Shown here: positions 1 to 6,425 of the stretch, piece after piece
How the letters are laid out: every line of letters starts with the position of its first letter
How positions within the stretch are numbered: the stretch's first letter is position 1
Assembly (NCBI GenBank): GCA_031378715.1
Contig: JANNEN010000232.1
Coordinates: forward strand, 1-9,608
Length of the DNA: 9,608 nt
Direction of reading: 5' to 3'
Source of the DNA: Emticicia sp031378715
GTDB lineage: Bacteria > Bacteroidota > Bacteroidia > Cytophagales > Spirosomataceae
Position numbers and translations under genes: made by a program
The notes under the pieces: model-generated
Told to the model about the DNA's origin: nothing
Database searches by the model: none
What the model saw: the letters and a program-made list of their open reading frames with translations, nothing else

Positions 1-32
1 AATAAAAGTGAAATCTTGAATTCTGAACTCTT

Positions 33-1628
33 TTAGTATGCCAATGCCGTTTTAAATTCTGAGGTTGTATGAAACTTAATATCGGGGTTATTCTGAATAT
101 TCATGCGTAAAATCCAGTCGGTTTCGGCCAAAAATACTGGATTTTGGTCTTTATCGTAAGCAATAAAGTTACTTTTTAGGCGGATAAATTCGGCTAATTT
201 TGTTTTGTCTTCGCACGTAATCCAGCAGGCTTTTGAGTAGGGACGGGCTTCAAAAATACAACTCGCCGAATATTCATTGAGCAATCGGTGTTGAATCACC
301 TCAAATTGTAGTTCTCCCACAGTACCAATAATTTTTCGATTACCAGGCTGAATCGTGAATAATTGTGCCACGCCTTCATCGGTTAATTGTTGTACACCTT
401 TTTCGAGTTGTTTCGATTTCATGGGGTCTTTATTAATTACTTCCTTGAATATCTCGGGCGAAAAACTCGGAATCCCGATAAATTGTAGCTCCTCACCTTC
501 GGTCAGGGTATCACCAATTTTGAAAGTCCCTGTATCGTACAAACCAATAACATCACCTGGGTAGCCCTCTTCGATTACATCTTTTCGATCAGCCAAAAAT
601 GCAAACGGACTCGCAAAACGTATATCTTTGCTTAATCGGACGTGTTTATAGAATTTTCCTCGCTCAAATTGACCACTACAAATCCGCAAAAAAGCGATTC
701 TGTCTCGGTGGCGGGGGTCGATATTGGCGTGAATTTTAAAGACAAAACCACTAAATTTGTTTTCATCGGGTTCAACCATTCGCTTGTCCGTCATGCGATG
801 CACGGGTAGGGGCGACACCTCACAAAAGGTATTAAGCAACTCCATCACGCCAAAATTACTAACGGCACTACCAAAAAAAACGGGTGCAAGGTCGCCCGCA
901 AGGTAAGCGTTTTTATCAAAAACGTCATAAACACCGTCTATTAGTTCGATGTCTTCACGGAGTTGGGCGGCATCTTTTGCTCCGACACTTTTATCTAAAA
1001 TTTCGGACGAAAGCTCAATTTCTTCAATGTTATCTTCTAATCGGGTTTTGTTGATGGCAAAGAAATTCATTTTCTTTTCCAACAAATGATATACACCCTT
1101 GAAGCTCGAACCACCATTGACTGGCCACGTAATCGGACGCACTTTGAGGTTGAGTTTTTGCTCCAATTCGTCCAATAAATCGAACGGATTTTGCCCCTCT
1201 CGGTCCATTTTATTAATAAAGATTATGACGGGCGTTTTTCTCATTCGGCAAACTTCCATTAAGCGTTCGGTTTGTTCCTCCACGCCTTTTACGCAGTCGA
1301 TAACCAAAATTACGCTATCCACGGCCGTGAGGGTTCGGTAGGTGTCTTCGGCAAAATCTTTGTGTCCTGGCGTATCTAATATATTGATTTTCAGGTCTTT
1401 ATACTCAAATGTCATCACGGAAGTTGCCACCGAAATACCTCTTTGTTTTTCGATTTCCATAAAATCGGAGGTGGTCGATTTCTTGATTTTATTCGACTTC
1501 ACGGCTCCCGCAGTCTGAATTGCTCCGCCAAAAAGTAGAAGTTTTTCGGTCAAAGTGGTTTTTCCTGCATCGGGGTGGGCAATGATGGCGAATGTGCGGC
1601 GTTTGTGTAACTCTTCTGTAAATGACAT
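33..1628 (-). CDS. prfC: Peptide chain release factor 3 (RF3)
   Basis: This translational GTPase removes the class I release factors RF1 and RF2 from the ribosome after termination. The G-domain motifs are visible: G1 AHPDAGKTT at residues 17-25, the switch-I region ending in RGISVATS at about 63-70, G3 DTPGHKDF at 85-92 and G4 NKMDRE at 139-144. A domain-II beta barrel follows around residues 290-390. The C-terminal RF3 domain contains GTVGELQFEVIQHRL, characteristic of RF3 and distinguishing it from EF-G, LepA and TypA. At 531 residues it matches the usual length of about 530. The ATG start gives MSFTEELHKRRTFAIIAHPD, where G1 sits at the expected distance from the N-terminus. No strong Shine-Dalgarno is present, as is normal for Bacteroidota. 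A TACCTTTG motif about 30 bases upstream suggests its own promoter. The gene is complete. Confidence 0.97.
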   Translation of the reverse strand: MSFTEELHKRRTFAIIAHPDAGKTTLTEKLLLFGGAIQTAGAVKSNKIKKSTTSDFMEIEKQRGISVATSVMTFEYKDLKINILDTPGHKDFAEDTYRTLTAVDSVILVIDCVKGVEEQTERLMEVCRMRKTPVIIFINKMDREGQNPFDLLDELEQKLNLKVRPITWPVNGGSSFKGVYHLLEKKMNFFAINKTRLEDNIEEIELSSEILDKSVGAKDAAQLREDIELIDGVYDVFDKNAYLAGDLAPVFFGSAVSNFGVMELLNTFCEVSPLPVHRMTDKRMVEPDENKFSGFVFKIHANIDPRHRDRIAFLRICSGQFERGKFYKHVRLSKDIRFASPFAFLADRKDVIEEGYPGDVIGLYDTGTFKIGDTLTEGEELQFIGIPSFSPEIFKEVINKDPMKSKQLEKGVQQLTDEGVAQLFTIQPGNRKIIGTVGELQFEVIQHRLLNEYSASCIFEARPYSKACWITCEDKTKLAEFIRLKSNFIAYDKDQNPVFLAETDWILRMNIQNNPDIKFHTTSEFKTALAY

Positions 1629-1654
1629 TGGTAGCTGATTTTGTAAAACGAGTG

Positions 1655-1662
1655 CAAAGGTA
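1655..1662 (-). promoter_or_regulatory. Candidate Bacteroidota -7 promoter motif for prfC
   Basis: The minus strand reads TACCTTTG, an exact match to the Bacteroidota -7 consensus TAnnTTTG. It lies 26 bases before the prfC ATG, so transcription would start roughly 20 bases ahead of the codon. No clear -33 TTG is visible at the usual spacing, where the terminator hairpin sits instead. The call rests on the -7 element and its position only. Confidence 0.5.
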
Positions 1663-1665
1663 GTG

Positions 1666-1695
1666 AAAAAGCCCCCGTTTTTTACGAAGGCTTTT
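1666..1695 (-). terminator. Rho-independent terminator of the membrane-protein gene
   Basis: On the minus strand AAAAGCCTTCGT and ACGGGGGCTTTT form a 12-bp stem around an A5 loop, followed by a short T run. Two of the pairs are G·U in the minus-strand RNA; in a plus-strand RNA the same positions would be C·A mismatches. The structure is therefore suited to minus-strand transcription. It begins 18 bases after the stop of the upstream membrane-protein gene and ends just before the prfC promoter motif, so it would separate the two transcription units. The T tail is short (five T). Confidence 0.7.
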
Positions 1696-1713
1696 CGGTT
1701 AAATAAAGTTTTT

Positions 1714-3123
1714 TTAAAATTTTCGTTGATAAATTCCTTTTTCGGGCGTGGCTTTGTAGTCAGAAGCTAAGGCTGGGATTCGGAGAAATATCTTCGGAAT
1801 AACGTTTTGTTTATCCACAATTATCGTCGGTGGGTCTTTCTTGAAATTATCAAAAATATTGATAATACTTTCGTAATTATCGGGGTTTTCGAGGTCAATT
1901 TTTGACAAATCCCAGTTGAGGTAGCACGTGGCCGATTGACCATATTTGTACTCATCGATTCGCTCACCAATGACCAACATTTTCTGTCCTTTCATTAAAT
2001 CGGGCATTTCCCTTGGCTTGACTCGCATATCGGCTAATTGCTCAAAACCTTTTCCCACAAATGGCGTAACACCTTGGTATTGCACGAAAATTATAAAAAT
2101 AAATAATACTGTGAAGAGCAATTCGGGTAAAAAAGCCCCTTTTACATGAAAAAAGAACCCCGTAATGAAAAACGCAAAAAACGGTACCAAGATTATAAAC
2201 TGCATCGGAGCGACATTTGGTGAGAGAAAAAGAGCCAAAACAGCGGCTATACCCCAAATTAGCATGATTTGCTGCGTTCGTTGCTGATAACTGTTGTATC
2301 GACTCACTTGGGTTTGTCGCAAAAAGCCGACGATGGCTAATGCCGATGGTACAGTGACAGCTATTAGTGCACTTTTAAAATCTTCCAAACTATATTGTTT
2401 GATTCTGAAAATACCATTAAACCAGTTATACTTAAACTCTTCAAGGCTATCATAAAAGTAAAAATACAAGCCCGATAAAAACAGTGGTAACCCAAAGCCC
2501 AAGATGGCCAAAAAGTGCTGACGGATATTGGCATTGGTGAAAAAAACTAAGCTCGCAATGCTCCAAACGATAAAAATCATACTGGGCTGATGAAACAAAG
2601 ATGCAATACCGATGTAGAGTCCGACCTCAAAAACTTCGTCCGATACTCCCTCTCGGCGTTCCATTTGCTTGATGAGCTTATTAAAAGCAAAAAGTAAAAA
2701 TGTGGTCGAAAGCAATACTGGCGAAAGTTTACTCATATCAAACGAAAGGCTCATCAATAATATGTAAATGAGGCCTGGAGCGAAGTTTTTTTCGAGGTAT
2801 GTTTGTCGGGTGTTGCAGACGAACGTGAAATAAAGTGCTTGAAAATATACTACAAGAATCGCTATAAACTCATAAATAAACTGACTTCGACCAAATGATA
2901 AATCAATAGCCCAGTAAATAAATGCCGATAGCGGCCCAACGTTTGTCCAGATTTCTTTATACAGAAAACTCCCATCGTGAATTTTTTCGCCGACCAACAT
3001 CCATTCAAGTTCGGGCAGCAGTACGGGGAGTTTATCCCCCAAAAAAGGCAATTTAATTATCACTATCAGAATGAGTAGTGATAAAATATGAAATAAAGTA
3101 TTAAGCCTAAAAAAAGTTAGCAC
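1714..3123 (-). CDS. Polytopic membrane protein, GT-C glycosyltransferase-like, function unknown
   Basis: This is an inner-membrane protein with roughly eleven hydrophobic segments and a soluble C-terminal tail of about 110 residues. After the first segment comes a loop with PELEWMLVGEKIHDG and then LYKEIWTNVGPLSAFIYW. That layout resembles the first loop of GT-C/ArnT-type transferases (the PY.D.WD..GP pattern), but the aspartates usual in that loop are replaced here by E, so catalysis is not assured. The tail has KMLVIGERIDEY, resembling the post-membrane domain of such proteins. The start is uncertain. The open frame runs up to an ATG at 3273, but that extension translates the 8-bp repeats (SFTHSDIHSFTH) and looks non-coding. 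I prefer GTG at 3123, giving MLTFFRLNTLFHIL and 469 residues, just downstream of a TAACTTTG motif; TTG at 3150 (478 residues) is another option. Membrane character is certain, family assignment is tentative. Confidence 0.8.
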   Translation of the reverse strand: MLTFFRLNTLFHILSLLILIVIIKLPFLGDKLPVLLPELEWMLVGEKIHDGSFLYKEIWTNVGPLSAFIYWAIDLSFGRSQFIYEFIAILVVYFQALYFTFVCNTRQTYLEKNFAPGLIYILLMSLSFDMSKLSPVLLSTTFLLFAFNKLIKQMERREGVSDEVFEVGLYIGIASLFHQPSMIFIVWSIASLVFFTNANIRQHFLAILGFGLPLFLSGLYFYFYDSLEEFKYNWFNGIFRIKQYSLEDFKSALIAVTVPSALAIVGFLRQTQVSRYNSYQQRTQQIMLIWGIAAVLALFLSPNVAPMQFIILVPFFAFFITGFFFHVKGAFLPELLFTVLFIFIIFVQYQGVTPFVGKGFEQLADMRVKPREMPDLMKGQKMLVIGERIDEYKYGQSATCYLNWDLSKIDLENPDNYESIINIFDNFKKDPPTIIVDKQNVIPKIFLRIPALASDYKATPEKGIYQRKF

Positions 3124-3147
3124 CGCCGTAGAGATTAGTTTGAACCA

Positions 3148-3155
3148 CAAAGTTA
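3148..3155 (-). promoter_or_regulatory. Candidate -7 promoter motif for the membrane-protein gene
   Basis: The minus strand reads TAACTTTG, an exact match to the Bacteroidota -7 consensus TAnnTTTG. If used, the transcript would begin near position 3142, leaving a leader of about 20 bases before the GTG at 3123 and excluding the ATG at 3273 as start. No clear -33 TTG is seen, so this is supporting evidence only. Confidence 0.4.
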
Positions 3156-3209
3156 TGAAAAAAGTAGTCGATGTGAGAAACTTTACTTTATTTAACCCAA
3201 AAAAATGCG

Positions 3210-3217
3210 GATATTTG
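3210..3217 (+). promoter_or_regulatory. Weak candidate -7 motif for rbfA
   Basis: GATATTTG matches the TAnnTTTG consensus except at the first base. It is the only such motif on the plus strand between the divergent gene and rbfA. Use of it would give a leader of about 120 bases that carries both short tandem-repeat tracts. There is no good -33 element. Confidence 0.25.
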
Positions 3218-3227
3218 CAAGAATAAT

Positions 3228-3263
3228 GAGTGAATGAGTGAATGTCTGAATGAGTGAATGAGT
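3228..3263 (+). repeat. 8-bp tandem repeat (GAGTGAAT)4
   Basis: Four consecutive 8-bp units (3228-3235, 3236-3243, 3244-3251, 3252-3259) are followed by a partial GAGT. Three units are identical; the third is GTCTGAAT. The tract lies in the divergent intergenic region between the membrane-protein gene and rbfA, probably inside the rbfA leader. It also falls inside the doubtful 5' extension of the membrane-protein frame. Such tracts can change length by slippage, and 8 is not a multiple of 3. Confidence 0.9.
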
Positions 3264-3289
3264 TTAATCGCAATAATTCCTTTTCCTAT

Positions 3290-3305
3290 TCTATCATTCT
3301 ATCAT
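3290..3305 (+). repeat. 8-bp tandem duplication (TCTATCAT)2
   Basis: Two exact adjacent copies of TCTATCAT lie about 30 bases after the GAGTGAAT tract and 40 bases before the rbfA start. The unit length equals that of the neighbouring tract but the sequence differs. It is too short to suggest a function by itself. Confidence 0.75.
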
Positions 3306-3344
3306 TACAGAACGGGCGGCGAACCGCTTAAAAATTATAAAACG

Positions 3345-3710
3345 ATGGAATCGAAAAGACAAAGACAAGTAGCAAAGCAAATACAAAAAGATTTGGGGGA
3401 TATTTTTCAAAGAGATTTAAAACATTTATTTGATGGAGCATTCGTAACAATAACCGATGTAAAAATCACACCTGATTTGGGTATTTCAAGAGTTTATGTG
3501 AGCTTTTTACTCACCAAAGATCGTGAGGGAGTTTTGCAGACAATCAGAGAAAATACTAAACTTATCAGAAATCTGTTAGGAGAAAAAGTGCGTCACCAGT
3601 TGAGAATTGTGCCTTCTCTGCAGTTTTTTATTGATGATACAGCCGAATATGCCCAAAAAATGGATGCACTTTTTGCTAATATCGTCATTCCGCCCGCACC
3701 CGAGGAGTAG
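3345..3710 (+). CDS. rbfA: 30S ribosome-binding factor A
   Basis: RbfA is a small cytoplasmic KH-fold protein that binds the 30S subunit during late 16S rRNA 5'-end maturation and is needed for cold adaptation. The 121-residue product has the family layout. The N-terminal helix is ESKRQRQVAKQIQKDLGDIF, the core strand TITDVKITPDLGISRVYVSF, and the C-terminal block RHQLRIVPSLQFFIDDT is the usual end of the domain. The length is normal. The open frame extends upstream to an ATG at 3258, but those 29 residues come from repeat-containing leader and have no counterpart in RbfA. The ATG at 3345 gives MESKRQRQV, the expected N-terminus. A small GC-rich hairpin (3314-3329) sits 15 bases upstream of this ATG. 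The gene is followed by the nested hairpin element, which may end its transcript. Confidence 0.96.
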   Translation: MESKRQRQVAKQIQKDLGDIFQRDLKHLFDGAFVTITDVKITPDLGISRVYVSFLLTKDREGVLQTIRENTKLIRNLLGEKVRHQLRIVPSLQFFIDDTAEYAQKMDALFANIVIPPAPEE

Positions 3711-3712
3711 AG

Positions 3713-3740
3713 TCAATTATCAATTATCAATAATCAATTA
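3713..3740 (+). repeat. Tandem heptamer (TCAATTA)4, left flank of the hairpin element
   Basis: Four adjacent heptamers begin two bases after the rbfA stop; the third copy is TCAATAA. The tract ends in ACC and is followed by the inverted-repeat element four bases later. The same heptamer reappears on the other side of the element, ending again in TCAATTACC. Confidence 0.85.
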
Positions 3741-3744
3741 CCAA

Positions 3745-3894
3745 GGGTGTAGGACAAGTTGGTAAAACTTTTTCAAACCACGGAGTTAAAAGGGTTTTAT
3801 CACGGGGTTTTATAGCGTATTTCACTATCAAACGGTTAAACTCCGTGTCTAACTCTGTCAAACTCAGTGGTTAAAATGAACTTGTCCTACACCC
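3745..3894 (+). repeat. 150-bp MITE-like element with 16-bp perfect terminal inverted repeats and nested stems
   Basis: GGGTGTAGGACAAGTT (3745-3760) and its exact reverse complement (3879-3894) form the ends. Three more stems nest inside in the same order: 3778-3787 with 3861-3870 (one mismatch), 3791-3796 with 3851-3856, and 3801-3810 with 3838-3847. The apical loop is 27 bases. The single non-Watson-Crick pair in each of the two innermost stems is G·U in the plus-strand RNA, so the fold favours that strand. The arms are made of degenerate CACGGAGTT / AACTCnGTG units. No open reading frame of note lies inside. It could be a non-autonomous mobile element, a dispersed intergenic repeat, or a structure ending or stabilising the rbfA transcript. 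The inverted repeats are directly visible; mobility is inference. Confidence 0.8.
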
Positions 3895-3898
3895 ATTA

Positions 3899-3912
3899 TC
3901 AATTATCAATTA
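3899..3912 (+). repeat. Tandem heptamer (TCAATTA)2, right flank of the hairpin element
   Basis: Two exact heptamers, preceded by a partial ATTA, stand directly after the right terminal repeat. They are direct repeats of the left-flank tract. Either the element inserted into a longer heptamer tract or the heptamers belong to the repeated unit. The remaining stretch to 3978 is AT-rich; the near-match CATATTTTGC around 3936 is too poor to call a promoter. Confidence 0.75.
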
Positions 3913-3978
3913 CCCATTTTTAATTACCATAGTTACATATTTTGCACATTTACCACATTTTTCTTATTGTTTTAAGAT

Positions 3979-5181
3979 TTGAACCTTTCATTTTTAATCG
4001 CTAAAAAATATTTTTTTTCAAAAAAGAAAAAAAGTTTTATCAATTTCATTTCTATCATTTCGATGTTAGGAATCGGAGTCGGTACAACGGCGTTGGTGAT
4101 TGTGTTGTCGGTTTTTAATGGGCTGGAAGAGTTGAATCGACAAATATTCAAATCGTTCGACCCCGATATTAAGATTTCGGCAAAAGTCGGCAAAAACTTC
4201 TTGCTTGATGCTGCTAAATTGAAGCAAGTAAAGGCATTGGCGGGTGTAGATTACGTAACGGAAGTGATTCAGGATAATGCCCTGGTGCGGTACCAAAACG
4301 CCCAAATGGTTGTGACTATCAAAGGCGTTGATGCTACTTTTCAAGCAAAAAGTAAGTTAAAAGACTCCCTCGTGGAAGGAAATTTCGTGTTGAGCAGAGA
4401 TAGCGTAAACTACGCCTTCATCGGTGGAAATGTGTATGCTGCCCTAAATATTTCGTTGTTGAATATCATTGAGCCGCTCGAAATTTGGTATCCTCGCAAC
4501 CGAAATACGATTTCGCTCAATCCCGATGAAAATATCAACCGACAAACCTTAAATATTTCGGGAATATTTGCCTTAGAGCAGTTTCACGATGATTTTGTGT
4601 ACGTTCCGCTCGAAGTTGCCCAACAATTAACCGAGTACGGCAGCCAACGAACCGCCATAGAAGTTCAACTAAAACCCGATGCCGATGTCCAAGAAATTCA
4701 GTCGGCAGTCTTGAAAATCTTAGGAAACGAGTACTTGGTTCAGACCCAAGATGAGCAGAATGCAACCTTATATAGAGCAATAAAAATCGAAAAATTATTT
4801 ATTTTCATTGCACTGCTTTTTATTATTGGTATCGCTTCGTTTAATATTTTCTTTTCGCTTACGATGCTCGTTATTGACAAGCAGCAGGACATCAAAACGC
4901 TATTTGCGATGGGTGCCGATGCGGGTTTGGTCAAACGAATTTTCTTGACCGAAGGAGCGATTGTTTCGCTCATTGGGGCGGGCTTGGGGCTTGTTTTGGG
5001 TGGAACGATTTGCTTTATTCAAGAAAAATTCGGTATCATAAAAATGGGTATGGCCAGTGCCTTGGTTGATGTGTACCCCGTAAAGATGCACCTGTCGGAT
5101 TTTATTTTGACCGCCCTTGCCATTATAATTATTACCCTCATTGCCTCGTATTTACCCGCTCAACGAGCTGCCAGAAATTAG
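3979..5181 (+). CDS. LolC/LolE-type ABC transporter permease (FtsX/MacB family)
   Basis: This inner-membrane permease is of the type that, with a LolD-like ATPase, releases lipoproteins from the inner membrane toward the outer membrane. The 400-residue product has four membrane segments at about 21-46, 272-298, 323-346 and 373-393, with a large periplasmic MacB-type domain between the first two. The start region MNLSFLIAKKYFFSKKKKSF and the GTTALVIVLSVFNGLE that follows are typical of Lol permeases. The segment DKQQDIKTLFAMGAD after the second helix matches the cytoplasmic coupling region. The start is TTG: an in-frame stop lies two codons upstream, and the next ATG (residue 29) would remove most of the first helix. 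The C-terminus ends at RAARN, slightly short for the family. No ATPase gene is in the window, so the partner must be elsewhere. The exact substrate (lipoprotein or other) is inferred from family. Confidence 0.92.
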   Translation: MNLSFLIAKKYFFSKKKKSFINFISIISMLGIGVGTTALVIVLSVFNGLEELNRQIFKSFDPDIKISAKVGKNFLLDAAKLKQVKALAGVDYVTEVIQDNALVRYQNAQMVVTIKGVDATFQAKSKLKDSLVEGNFVLSRDSVNYAFIGGNVYAALNISLLNIIEPLEIWYPRNRNTISLNPDENINRQTLNISGIFALEQFHDDFVYVPLEVAQQLTEYGSQRTAIEVQLKPDADVQEIQSAVLKILGNEYLVQTQDEQNATLYRAIKIEKLFIFIALLFIIGIASFNIFFSLTMLVIDKQQDIKTLFAMGADAGLVKRIFLTEGAIVSLIGAGLGLVLGGTICFIQEKFGIIKMGMASALVDVYPVKMHLSDFILTALAIIIITLIASYLPAQRAARN

Positions 5182-5217
5182 AAATTGTTGTTGAAAATGA
5201 TTTTTTAATTAACCCAA

Positions 5218-6390
5218 ATGAAAAAAATATTAAAAACTACTGCATTAAATCTGCTGTTTTTACAATCGTATGCTCAAATACCACTATTGGAAGAAAATAA
5301 CCGTTGGATTTTGGTAAATAACAAGATTGAAAAAAACGAAATTTATCTGACTGTGTACAAGAAAGCTAAGGTGAGGTCGAATACTTTGGTGCTGACATTT
5401 GCCCAAAATGGGAAAGTAATCTATGATTACGAAACCAACGGAAAGTATGCCGATAACGCCAACATTCGCTATTTGGACATCAACACCAACGAAAGTTCGT
5501 GGGCTTATGATACGTTGATTAGTACCTTGACTCTGACAATGCAGGCGGGTTACGTTACGGTTGATGATTTTCGGTTTGGAAGAGAATATAAAATTGATGC
5601 CGTCAACGATGGTTATATCTTGATGAAAAACAAAGAGATTTTCTATGAAAACCTCAAAACTAAACCTTTGGTTGCCTCACCAGTAAAGAAAATCTACAGT
5701 TCGTCAGTTGCCCCGCCAATAGTTGTTGCTCCAAAAGTAGCCGAACCAATTAAAGAATTTTTGGTCATTAAAAATGTCATTTTAAGCGATTCTACGCAAA
5801 ATAAGGTTGTTTCTAATGAAAAAAAAGACTCAGTTTTGGCGGCTTTGCCAAAGGTAAAGGTTGAAGTTGCGGTTGTCGTAAAAGAAATTGAACCCGAAAA
5901 GATAAATACTCCGCCCGCCGCAGTGGTTTATGTTCCTGTGAAAATCAACTATTTTGAGCAGAATAAAGCTTTGTTTGATATGAACAAACGTTGGATTTTG
6001 GTAAGAAACAAAATCGAACGGGGTGATATTTACCTCACACCTTATGACGAATCGAAACTGACTATCAATAATTTGGTGATGTATCTTTCGCCCGAGGGTG
6101 GTATTGTTTATGACTATGAAAGTGACCCCAAAATAAAGTTTTGTGCGGGTGTTGATTTTTTGGATATTGATACCGACGAAACCTCCTGGACATTTGACGG
6201 TGAAGCTAATATCCTGACCCTAACCCTTAAAGGCGGTTATGCGAGTTTAGATGATTTTAAGTTTAAGCGAGATTATTACGTTGAGCTTTTTGATGATGGC
6301 TTTGCTCTTCGTCGGGTAAAAGAACATTATTTTAATGATTTCAGAAAACCCGTAAAGTCTGCCGCAACTATGCAGAAAAGAAAAAAGTAA
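5218..6390 (+). CDS. Secreted protein with two lipocalin-like repeats, function unknown
   Basis: I do not recognise a named family. The 390-residue product begins with a signal peptide (MKKILKTTALNLLFLQSYA, cleavage before Q20; no lipobox cysteine). Two copies of a domain of about 115 residues follow, near 25-145 and 254-373, separated by a linker rich in V, P and K. The copies align without a gap at an offset of 229 residues and share about 45% identity by my hand count. Shared blocks include RWILV.NKIE, IYLT.Y, YDYE, LDI.T.E.SW, LTLT, GY...DDF.F and DG. The pattern (an early W, alternating strands, the ESSW or ETSW block, then LTLT) resembles lipocalin-like barrel domains common in Bacteroidota. 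It sits 36 bases after the permease and 35 before the peptidase, with no terminator seen between, so co-transcription is likely. A periplasmic or outer-surface binding role is inference. Confidence 0.85.
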   Translation: MKKILKTTALNLLFLQSYAQIPLLEENNRWILVNNKIEKNEIYLTVYKKAKVRSNTLVLTFAQNGKVIYDYETNGKYADNANIRYLDINTNESSWAYDTLISTLTLTMQAGYVTVDDFRFGREYKIDAVNDGYILMKNKEIFYENLKTKPLVASPVKKIYSSSVAPPIVVAPKVAEPIKEFLVIKNVILSDSTQNKVVSNEKKDSVLAALPKVKVEVAVVVKEIEPEKINTPPAAVVYVPVKINYFEQNKALFDMNKRWILVRNKIERGDIYLTPYDESKLTINNLVMYLSPEGGIVYDYESDPKIKFCAGVDFLDIDTDETSWTFDGEANILTLTLKGGYASLDDFKFKRDYYVELFDDGFALRRVKEHYFNDFRKPVKSAATMQKRKK

Positions 6391-6425
6391 AATCAGAAAA
6401 ATTACTATTACGCCACTACGATTCA

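Noticed and set aside
3258..3344. N-terminal extension of RbfA from the ATG at 3258
   Set aside because: These 29 residues derive from repeat-containing leader DNA and have no match to the RbfA N-terminus, which begins properly at 3345.
3713..3912. CRISPR array
   Set aside because: The heptamers are directly adjacent with no spacers, and the larger structure is an inverted repeat, not direct repeats with unique spacers.
3936..3945. Possible promoter CATATTTTGC before the permease
   Set aside because: It does not keep the TA-to-TTTG spacing of the TAnnTTTG consensus and has no -33 element.
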